From the NCBI GenBank assembly GCA_028689175.1, contig JAQTWS010000033.1, positions 1 to 6,166 of the forward strand: 6,166 bases of DNA, in the 5' to 3' direction. The position numbers were made by a program, and so were the translations under genes. Position 1 is the stretch's first letter, and each line of letters starts with the position of its first letter. Below, in pieces: positions 1 through 4,146 of this stretch. The notes under the pieces were generated by a model, which had not been told where the DNA came from, did not search any database, and worked only from the letters and a program-made list of their open reading frames with translations. Source of the DNA: Minisyncoccota bacterium (GTDB lineage Bacteria > Patescibacteriota > Minisyncoccia > Minisyncoccales > Minisyncoccaceae).

Positions 1-32
1 AAAGAGGTTGTTATTATTAAGTTTATTATATA

Positions 33-88
33 AAAACCAACCCCTTTGGTTAAGAGTTAAAACAGTAACAACAAACTGTATTGGTTTT
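33..88. repeat. nested inverted repeats with alternative pairings
   Basis: AAAACCAA (33-40) is complementary to TTGGTTTT (81-88). The same left arm can instead form a local hairpin, AACCAA (35-40) with TTGGTT (46-51), leaving a C-rich loop CCCCT. Between them sits ACAGT (62-66) with ACTGT (75-79) and an 8-base loop. The long and short pairings exclude each other, as in a switching leader or a small structured RNA. No U-tract follows directly and no gene begins nearby, so the function is unknown and chance pairing in AT-rich DNA is possible. Confidence 0.35.
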
Positions 89-125
89 GAAATTCATTAT
101 TATAATAATATATCTTATTTTTATT

Positions 126-153
126 TTGTCAAATCTTGTTTTTATGTTAAGCT
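126..153 (+). promoter_or_regulatory. candidate promoter for a short transcript ending at 227
   Basis: TTGTCA at 126-131 is followed after 16 bases by TAAGCT at 148-153, with TG at 145-146 in the extended -10 position. Transcription would start near 160 and reach the U-tract hairpin at 178-227, giving an RNA of about 65 bases. The -10 matches the consensus only at its three most conserved positions, so this is a weak call. Confidence 0.25.
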
Positions 154-177
154 TAAACTAGCCCTATTTTTATAAAG

Positions 178-227
178 GGTGTAGGTCAGCAACATCAATT
201 CCTCCAAACGTCCTATACCTTTTTTTT
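178..227 (+). terminator. intrinsic terminator with a large 26-base loop
   Basis: GGTGTAGG (178-185) pairs with CCTATACC (212-219) over eight base pairs including one G-T wobble, and eight T residues follow (220-227). The A residues at 174-176 can extend the stem into the T run. The loop (186-211) is unusually large for a plain terminator and contains CCTCC at 201-205, the complement of a Shine-Dalgarno core. It separates whatever lies upstream from the dnaX promoter that begins five bases later. I searched for the conserved loop of SRP RNA, because ffs often neighbours dnaX, and did not find it on either strand. Confidence 0.6.
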
Positions 228-231
228 ATTA

Positions 232-260
232 TTGATTTTTACTTTTTTAAATAGTAGAAT
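232..260 (+). promoter_or_regulatory. dnaX promoter, probably giving a leaderless message
   Basis: TTGATT (232-237) and TAGAAT (255-260) are separated by exactly 17 bases and form a good sigma-70-type promoter. Initiation six to seven bases after the -10 falls at about 266-268, only a few bases before the dnaX ATG at 270. This agrees with the absence of any Shine-Dalgarno sequence there. The same TTGATT hexamer with a 17-base spacer recurs before the tRNA gene. Confidence 0.55.
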
Positions 261-269
261 AAGCTTACC

Positions 270-1373
270 ATGAATCAAGTTTTATATAGAAAATACAGAC
301 CACAACAATTTAAAGATTTTACAGCGCAAAACCATGTAATTCAGACTTTGATTAACGAAATTGAACAAAACAAAATTGCTCATGCTTATTTATTCTCTGG
401 ACATAGAGGAACTGGAAAAACTAGTATGGCGCGTCTTTTTGCTAAAGCTATAAATTGTCAGAACAGAAAAGGATTTGAACCTTGTAATGAATGTATCGCA
501 TGTCAAGAAATTAATAAGGGAAGCGCTATTGATATAATTGAAATAGATGCAGCATCAAATAGGGGAATAGATGATATTAGATCATTAAGAGATTCTATAA
601 GGTATAAGCCAAATTTATTAAAGTATAAGGTCTTAATTTTAGACGAGGCCCATCAGTTATCAAAAGATGCAGCCAATGCACTTTTGAAAATACTAGAAGA
701 GCCGCCAGAATATGTTGTTTTTATACTAGCCACAACAGAGGCTCATAAAATGATTTCAACCATTTCTTCAAGATGTCAAAGATTTGATTTTTATAAGCTA
801 ACAATTAAGGAAATTGTTTCTAAATTAGAGGAGATTGCTAAAAAAGAAGGTGTGATAATAGAAAAAGAGGCTTTAGAATTAATTGCTGCTTCAGCTGATG
901 GAGCGCTTAGAGACGCAGAAGGAATATTTGATCAGATTTTAAACTTTGTTTCTAAAAAAGAAATAAAGGTTGGAGATATTCAGGACATGCTTGGACTTGT
1001 TGATTTAAGTCTAGCTTTCGATTTTACAGAATTTTTAATCGATAAAAATATTCCTCACGCAATTAAATATTTAAACGAGAATATTGAAAGGGGGTTGAAT
1101 ATTGAAGAGTTTAGTAAAACTATTATTAATTTTTTAAGGAAACTTTTAATTTTAAAAATTAATAAAGATTTAATTGATGATATTGTTGTTGGCGAGACAA
1201 AAGAAACAAAAGACAAAATGGTGAGCCAATCAGAAAGATTTAAAGGAGAGGATTTGAAATTAATTTTAAATTTACTTTTAGAAGCAGAGAACAAAAGAAA
1301 GTTTTCTTCTATTGCTCAGCTTCCATTTGAATTAGCTTTAGTGGATTATTTCTATCAGGCAAAGAAAAGTTGA
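270..1373 (+). CDS. dnaX: DNA polymerase III subunit gamma/tau (clamp loader ATPase)
   Basis: DnaX is the ATPase of the replicative clamp loader, which opens the beta sliding clamp and sets it on primed DNA. The AAA+ motifs are complete: Walker A GHRGTGKT (residues 44-51), the zinc-binding cysteines C63, C72, C75 and C78, Walker B VLILDEAH (121-128), sensor 1 around LATT (153-156), the SRC arginine-finger motif (167-169) and sensor 2 GALRDAE (211-217). A helical collar region follows to residue 367. The protein has the length of a gamma form and lacks the long tau tail that contacts DnaB and polymerase alpha in E. coli. No programmed frameshift site in the right register is visible. The ATG at 270 fits the conserved N-terminus (LYRKYRP) and a promoter ending at 260. 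The usual partners ybaB and recR do not follow; a tRNA gene does. Confidence 0.97.
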   Translation: MNQVLYRKYRPQQFKDFTAQNHVIQTLINEIEQNKIAHAYLFSGHRGTGKTSMARLFAKAINCQNRKGFEPCNECIACQEINKGSAIDIIEIDAASNRGIDDIRSLRDSIRYKPNLLKYKVLILDEAHQLSKDAANALLKILEEPPEYVVFILATTEAHKMISTISSRCQRFDFYKLTIKEIVSKLEEIAKKEGVIIEKEALELIAASADGALRDAEGIFDQILNFVSKKEIKVGDIQDMLGLVDLSLAFDFTEFLIDKNIPHAIKYLNENIERGLNIEEFSKTIINFLRKLLILKINKDLIDDIVVGETKETKDKMVSQSERFKGEDLKLILNLLLEAENKRKFSSIAQLPFELALVDYFYQAKKS

Positions 1374-1398
1374 TTTTTTTATTAAAATACATTAAGAT
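1370..1398 (+). promoter_or_regulatory. candidate tRNA-Gln promoter overlapping the dnaX stop
   Basis: TTGATT (1370-1375) spans the dnaX TGA stop. TAAGAT (1393-1398) follows after 17 bases. A start near 1405 would leave a leader of about 15 bases before the mature tRNA 5' end. The -35 hexamer and spacing are identical to those of the dnaX promoter, which adds some weight. No terminator separates dnaX from the tRNA, so read-through from dnaX is also possible. Confidence 0.45.
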
Positions 1399-1419
1399 GT
1401 GTTCATTGAAAATAAATAT

Positions 1420-1493
1420 TGTGGGATCGTCTAATGGTAGGACGATGGGTTTTGGTCCCATTAATCTAGGTTCGAATCCTAGTCCCACAGCCA
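1420..1493 (+). tRNA. tRNA-Gln (anticodon UUG)
   Basis: The cloverleaf is complete. The acceptor stem TGTGGGA (1420-1426) pairs with TCCCACA (1483-1489), the D arm is GTCT/GGAC (1429-1443), the anticodon stem is ATGGG/CCCAT (1445-1461) and the T arm is CTAGG/CCTAG around TTCGAAT. The seven-base anticodon loop TTTTGGT gives anticodon TTG at 1452-1454, decoding CAA and CAG. The weak U1-A72 first pair and G73 discriminator are known glutamine identity features. The 3' CCA is encoded (1491-1493). The open frame that crosses this gene from 1370 is an artefact of reading through the tRNA. Confidence 0.97.
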
Positions 1494-1499
1494 CTTTGA

Positions 1500-1515
1500 G
1501 CGCCTTACGAGGCGC
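1500..1515. other. GC-rich hairpin just after tRNA-Gln
   Basis: GCGCC (1500-1504) and GGCGC (1511-1515) form a five-pair GC stem with loop TTACGA, starting six bases after the tRNA CCA end. It stands out in AT-rich DNA. It lacks a U-tract, so it is not a standard intrinsic terminator. It could mark the 3' trailer of the tRNA precursor for processing, or shape the short leader of the next gene. Confidence 0.35.
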
Positions 1516-1534
1516 GTTAAAAATAACATCTGAT

Positions 1535-2149
1535 ATGTTTAAAAATAAAAAAGTACAAAACATCATTTCTTTAGAGATTATTTTTAATGAATCAAAAATT
1601 ATTGAATGGATCCAAAACGATTTTAAGGGAGACTTGTTGTTGGGAGAAGAAAAGGATGAAGATATTAAAGTATCTAGGCTTGTTGATATATTGCCACATC
1701 CAAATGGTACTGATTCAATATTTTTTCATAGAAAAACAAATCGTTTTAGTAATTTCTTAGATGCTTATGAATTTGGAGTTTTTGAAAATTCCGATAAAAT
1801 TTTGGGAGTTGAATGGAAACTCGTTGAAAATTATTTAGTTTTATATGTTTTGGTTCCAAGTAATAAAGAACAAGAAGATAGTAAGCCAATATTAATAGTA
1901 CCTACTTTTAAAATAAGTCAAATGCAAATAAAGAGGTTTGTCGAAGACGATGAAATTAAGCGTATTCAAGATAAATATAATCCTAAGATATTAAATCTCA
2001 ATGATAAAGAATTTTCTGCACAGTATTTAAATAGGGTATCCGAGCAATATTTAAGAGGTGGTTCTGGGGATAATCTAATTTATAAAAATGATTTATCTTG
2101 TGTTGCTATTTATTCTAGTCCATCTTTAATGAATTATAATTTTAATTAG
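1535..2149 (+). CDS. hypothetical protein, 204 aa
   Basis: I do not recognise this protein. It has no signal peptide, membrane segment, cysteine pattern or nucleotide-binding motif. It looks soluble and alpha/beta, with a strand-rich centre (EWKLVENYLVLYVLVPS, about 93-109, then PILIVPTFKIS, about 118-128) and a charged segment with an asparagine-rich end. The frame is open back to 1370, but that stretch crosses the tRNA, so the first ATG after the tRNA (1535) is the sensible start. No Shine-Dalgarno sequence precedes it. A weak TTGAGC/TAAAAA pair (1496-1523) would again place a start site close to the ATG. Two terminator hairpins follow the stop. The gene appears to be a single transcription unit and its neighbours give no hint of its job. 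Confidence 0.75.
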   Translation: MFKNKKVQNIISLEIIFNESKIIEWIQNDFKGDLLLGEEKDEDIKVSRLVDILPHPNGTDSIFFHRKTNRFSNFLDAYEFGVFENSDKILGVEWKLVENYLVLYVLVPSNKEQEDSKPILIVPTFKISQMQIKRFVEDDEIKRIQDKYNPKILNLNDKEFSAQYLNRVSEQYLRGGSGDNLIYKNDLSCVAIYSSPSLMNYNFN

Positions 2150-2181
2150 TATTATTTTTTAGCGATAAGAGTATTTAGTCC

Positions 2182-2200
2182 CCCATAGAATGGGTTTTTT
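2182..2200 (+). terminator. intrinsic terminator after the 204-aa gene
   Basis: CCCAT (2182-2186) pairs perfectly with ATGGG (2190-2194) around a three-base loop AGA, and six T residues follow (2195-2200). It lies 33 bases after the stop codon at 2149. Confidence 0.75.
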
Positions 2201-2234
2201 AGTCTGAAATCTATCTATGCAGATTAAAATTTTT
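2197..2234 (+). terminator. second, overlapping terminator hairpin
   Basis: TTTTAGTCTG (2197-2206) pairs with CAGATTAAAA (2220-2229) over ten pairs with one wobble, then five T residues follow (2230-2234). Its left arm reuses the T-tract of the first terminator, so the two cannot be fully formed together. Because its stem carries A-rich and T-rich flanks, it could also act on transcripts from the other strand. No minus-strand gene was found to need that. Confidence 0.5.
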
Positions 2235-2303
2235 GTGATAATATATACGTACAATTTAATAAAATTAGCCTAAACTTCTAATTTTTATTAGAGGCATGGT
2301 GAA

Positions 2304-2318
2304 AAAAGACGTATCAAG
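2304..2318 (+). repeat. 15-base direct repeat, copy 1
   Basis: AAAAGACGTATCAAG occurs here within the left arm of hairpin P1 and again, identically, at 2460-2474 in the first codons of the TM2 gene. The copies are 156 bases apart. In copy 1 the repeat is read in the frame of an ATG at 2296 as KKDVSS; in copy 2 it is read as KDVSS. Confidence 0.85.
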
Positions 2319-2387
2319 CATGAAGAACCCATCATGGGATTGCTTGATACGCCATATCAGGAAACTGGTATGAATGGCTTTGCCATT

Positions 2388-2405
2388 GCCCGTGGTGGGC
2401 TTTTT
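2388..2405 (+). terminator. intrinsic terminator ending the structured RNA
   Basis: GCCC (2388-2391) pairs with GGGC (2397-2400) around GTGGT, and five T residues follow (2401-2405). It directly abuts hairpin P3, so upstream structure could influence it. The TM2 gene starts 50 bases later, so either read-through or a separate promoter is needed for it. Confidence 0.6.
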
Positions 2406-2406
2406 G

Positions 2407-2412
2407 TATAAG
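2407..2412 (+). promoter_or_regulatory. possible -10 element for the TM2 operon
   Basis: TATAAG (2407-2412) matches five of six consensus -10 positions and lies immediately after the terminator U-tract. A start near 2419 would give a leader of about 36 bases. The only -35 candidate, TTGCCC (2386-2391), is poor and spaced at 15 bases, so support is thin. Confidence 0.25.
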
Positions 2413-2454
2413 TAAATTACGGGGAAAGAAGATAAATAATAAATAATAAAAAGT

Positions 2455-2730
2455 ATGACAAAAGACGTATCAAGTAATACTATCGTTAAAAAGAAAGATA
2501 AGACATCGGCCATTCTTTTAACCTTCTTTTTTGGGTTTTGGGGATGGCTTTATACCTATCATGTAGACAAAACAAAGTTTTGGATAGCCTGCATTCTATT
2601 TATTGTTGGAATAATAACAGCAATAGTAGGAGTGGGCTTTTTGCTTTTAGGCGGAGTAGGAATCATGAATTTATATGCTTTCATTGAAGCATGTACTAGA
2701 GATAAAAATTTTTTTAATAATTATAAGTAA
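2455..2730 (+). CDS. TM2-domain membrane protein, 91 aa
   Basis: This small inner-membrane protein resembles the TM2 domain family. A lysine-rich N-terminus (about 10-17) precedes a first membrane helix with an aromatic, glycine-rich core (about 18-34, FFFGFWGW). A short polar turn with YHVDKTKFW follows, then a second hydrophobic stretch with glycine-rich segments (about 43-75) and a cytosolic-type tail (EACTRDKNFF). TM2 proteins have two linked helices of this kind and their biochemical role in bacteria is unclear. The A-rich leader has no clear Shine-Dalgarno; GGGGAAAG near 2421-2428 is too far away. The first codons contain copy 2 of the 15-base repeat, complementary to the right arm of hairpin P1. 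The FxLYD gene starts 14 bases after the stop, so the two are probably cotranscribed. Confidence 0.85.
   Translation: MTKDVSSNTIVKKKDKTSAILLTFFFGFWGWLYTYHVDKTKFWIACILFIVGIITAIVGVGFLLLGGVGIMNLYAFIEACTRDKNFFNNYK
2460..2474 (+). repeat. 15-base direct repeat, copy 2, in the TM2 start codons
   Basis: This copy is identical to 2304-2318. CGTATCAAG (2466-2474) is also the exact complement of CTTGATACG (2343-2351), the right arm of hairpin P1, so the upstream RNA could pair with the TM2 translation start in cis or in trans. Confidence 0.85.
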
Positions 2731-2744
2731 TAAAAAATAAAATT

Positions 2745-3197
2745 ATGAACAAAGCATTAAAAATATTAGGAATAATTTTCGGATCAATAGCATTATTTCT
2801 CATCTTTATAGTAATTGTTTCATTGTCTATATTTTCTGATGTATCTAATGAGGCAAGTGAGAACTCTTCATCTTCTAACGTAAGCAAAGAAAAGCAGTAT
2901 GATTTAGAGTTAATAAGCATGAATTGTTATAAGGAATACGGGTATTTTTACATAACAGGAGAAGTTAAAAATATTAGTGGAAAATCATTAGAAAATGTAG
3001 AAGCCGTGGGAAGCGCGTACACAGAAGACGGCACATTTGTAAAATCAGATAGTGCATTAATAGAGTATGACCCAATATTAGCTGGTCAAACATCTACTTT
3101 TGAAGTAGTGACGACGGGTAATCCTGCTATATCTAAATGCAAAGTTGAGAATAAAGAGTTTTGGGGAGGGTCGTTTTCTATGAAAGACGGGAGATAG
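2745..3197 (+). CDS. membrane-anchored FxLYD-type protein, 150 aa
   Basis: An uncleaved N-terminal membrane anchor (about 8-30) is followed by a serine/asparagine-rich linker (about 31-50) and an exported beta-sandwich domain (about 53-135). The pattern GYFYITGEVKNISGKSLENV, then a strand with AYTEDGTFVKSDSA and an L-AGQTSTFEV turn, is that of FxLYD domains: a short extracellular fold of unknown ligand common in Gram-positive bacteria, archaea and CPR bacteria. Cysteines at 61 and 132 could form a disulfide across the domain, which is inference. It lies 14 bases after the TM2 gene in the same direction, suggesting a two-gene envelope operon. No Shine-Dalgarno sequence is visible. The stop codon lies inside a small AGATAG/CTATCT hairpin (3192-3206) that has no U-tract. 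Confidence 0.85.
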   Translation: MNKALKILGIIFGSIALFLIFIVIVSLSIFSDVSNEASENSSSSNVSKEKQYDLELISMNCYKEYGYFYITGEVKNISGKSLENVEAVGSAYTEDGTFVKSDSALIEYDPILAGQTSTFEVVTTGNPAISKCKVENKEFWGGSFSMKDGR

Positions 3198-3326
3198 AAT
3201 CTATCTAGATATTTATAAGAAAATATGTTATTATTCTGATAATAATATTATGGCTAATTGGCTATTTATTTTATTTAAGAATGACTCAAGAAGTAAACAT
3301 TTTATTGGTAATAATCAGGATGGAAG

Positions 3327-3350
3327 CACCTTATGATTTAAGGTGTTTTT
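3327..3350 (+). terminator. intrinsic terminator between the FxLYD gene and the helicase block
   Basis: CACCTT (3327-3332) pairs perfectly with AAGGTG (3340-3345) around a seven-base loop, with T5 at 3346-3350 and a second T5 at 3352-3356. It ends the TM2/FxLYD unit. The rest of the gap from 3198 holds only an AT hairpin (3228-3245) and no convincing gene. Confidence 0.72.
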
Positions 3351-3362
3351 ATTTTTAATAAT

Positions 3363-4136
3363 ATGATAAATTACATAAAAAGATATTTAGAAAAACAAAA
3401 GAAAAAAAGCGAATATGCCAATCTTCTCAGAGGGTTTGTAAAAGGAGGAAAATTGAATGACGAACAAAAAAACAAACTTGCTAAGTTCATAGAAAGTAAT
3501 GAGTTAAGAAGAGAAGAATTAGGAGGCATTCATAAAAAGGCTTGTGAATTGGCTTGGGATAGTATCATTGGGGATAAAATTATTACAGAAGAAGAAAAGA
3601 ATTCCCTTGAAGATATAATGAATTATTTTGGGTTATCAAAAGACGATTTTAATTTTAATCAAAAAGCATTTAATAAATATTATACATTGGGGCTAATAGA
3701 AAAAGGGAAACTTCCAGAGATTAAAGAGCATGATGTTGATGTCATTTTTAAAAAAGATGAAGTGTTGCACTGGGGGTGCCCAGCAACTATAAAGAAATAT
3801 AAAAGAGTTACTAATAGGGTAAGTTATGGCGGACCAACGGCTTCGATTAAAATAATGAAGGGTGTTAGATATAGAGTCGGTTCTTTAGGGTATTCAACAT
3901 CTTCAAATGAATATTTAGTTTCTGAAGATTCAGGCATTTTTTGGCTAACAAACCAAAGAGTCGGATTCAAGGGGAACAGAAAGAATTTTGTTTTTCCCTA
4001 CACTAAAATTTATTCTTTTGATCTTTCAAGAGATGGATTGTTTCTAGCCAAGGAGGGAAGAGAAAAACCATACATTTTAGGATTAGATGATTATGATGTT
4101 CCTTGTGCAATAATTTCTTATATTATAAACCAGTAG
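3363..4136 (+). CDS. TerB-like helical repeats plus PH/GRAM-like domain protein, 257 aa
   Basis: The N-terminal half is helical, with two similar acidic units: GKLNDEQKNKLAKFIE (about 29-44) and DKIITEEEKNSLEDIM (about 71-86). These resemble TerB-type or EF-hand-like helix pairs. The C-terminal half (about 125-257) matches bacterial PH/GRAM-like domains: the strand FWLTNQRVGFKG (193-204), then NFVFPYTKIYSFDLSRDGLFLA and REKPYIL, a pattern often ending in 'tolerates R-KP' strands. Such domains bind lipids or proteins, and the ligand here is unknown. No membrane segment is visible. I chose the ATG at 3363 because the first 30 residues look like part of the helical domain. An in-frame TTG at 3453 has a far better ribosome site (AAAGGAGG at 3441-3448, four bases away) and would give 227 aa. 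The helicase gene starts 10 bases after the stop, so the two are probably one operon. Confidence 0.82.
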   Translation: MINYIKRYLEKQKKKSEYANLLRGFVKGGKLNDEQKNKLAKFIESNELRREELGGIHKKACELAWDSIIGDKIITEEEKNSLEDIMNYFGLSKDDFNFNQKAFNKYYTLGLIEKGKLPEIKEHDVDVIFKKDEVLHWGCPATIKKYKRVTNRVSYGGPTASIKIMKGVRYRVGSLGYSTSSNEYLVSEDSGIFWLTNQRVGFKGNRKNFVFPYTKIYSFDLSRDGLFLAKEGREKPYILGLDDYDVPCAIISYIINQ

Positions 4137-4146
4137 ATTATATTTT

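Larger units (their letters stand above)
2275..2405 (+). ncRNA. candidate structured RNA of five abutting hairpins
   Basis: Five hairpins sit almost end to end. P0 is CTTCTAAT/ATTAGAGG with a TTTT loop (2275-2294). P1 is an 11-pair stem CGTATCAAGCA/TGCTTGATACG (2310-2351) capped by an inner CCC/GGG stem. P2 is CATATCAG/CTGGTATG closed by a GAAA tetraloop (2353-2372). P3 is AATGGC/GCCATT (2373-2387). P4 is the terminator GCCC/GGGC with a U-tract (2388-2405). The GNRA loop, the dense packing and the terminal U-tract are typical of a functional small RNA or a leader with an expression platform. ATGGC (2374-2378) could alternatively pair with GCCAT at 2351-2355, which would give a switch between P3 and an extended P2. 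A possible -10, TACAAT (2250-2255), lies upstream. I matched it to no riboswitch class I know. Confidence 0.5.

Noticed and set aside
1..33. Possible C-terminal tail of an upstream gene (frame 1, stop at 31-33)
   Set aside because: Only ten codons are visible, with nothing to tell them from chance.
142..195. Minus-strand 17-codon frame with a perfectly spaced GGAGG
   Set aside because: The GGAGG is the complement of the CCTCC loop of the terminator at 178-227; the peptide is very short with no recognisable pattern.
160..227. SRP (4.5S) RNA upstream of dnaX
   Set aside because: ffs often neighbours dnaX, but the conserved GGAAG-GAAGCAGC loop is absent on both strands.
951..962. A-rich run in dnaX as a programmed frameshift site
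   Set aside because: The run is read TCT AAA AAA GAA, which is not the register needed for a -1 slip (A AAA AAG), and no strong downstream stem is evident.
1370..1534. Upstream extension of the 204-aa gene to an ATG at 1370
   Set aside because: It reads straight through the complete tRNA-Gln gene and overlaps the dnaX stop; the first ATG after the tRNA is at 1535.
1309..1566. Minus-strand open frame opposite tRNA-Gln
   Set aside because: It contains the familiar false peptide GFEPRLMGPKPIVLPLDD, produced by reading the antisense of a tRNA gene.
2296..2373. 25-codon frame starting MVKKDVSSMKNP
   Set aside because: It lies wholly within the hairpins P1 and P2 and its sequence is dictated by their stems; a duplicated gene start is possible but a real product is not supported.
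3250..3336. 28-codon frame starting MANWLFILF
   Set aside because: It has no ribosome site and runs into the terminator stem at 3327-3345.
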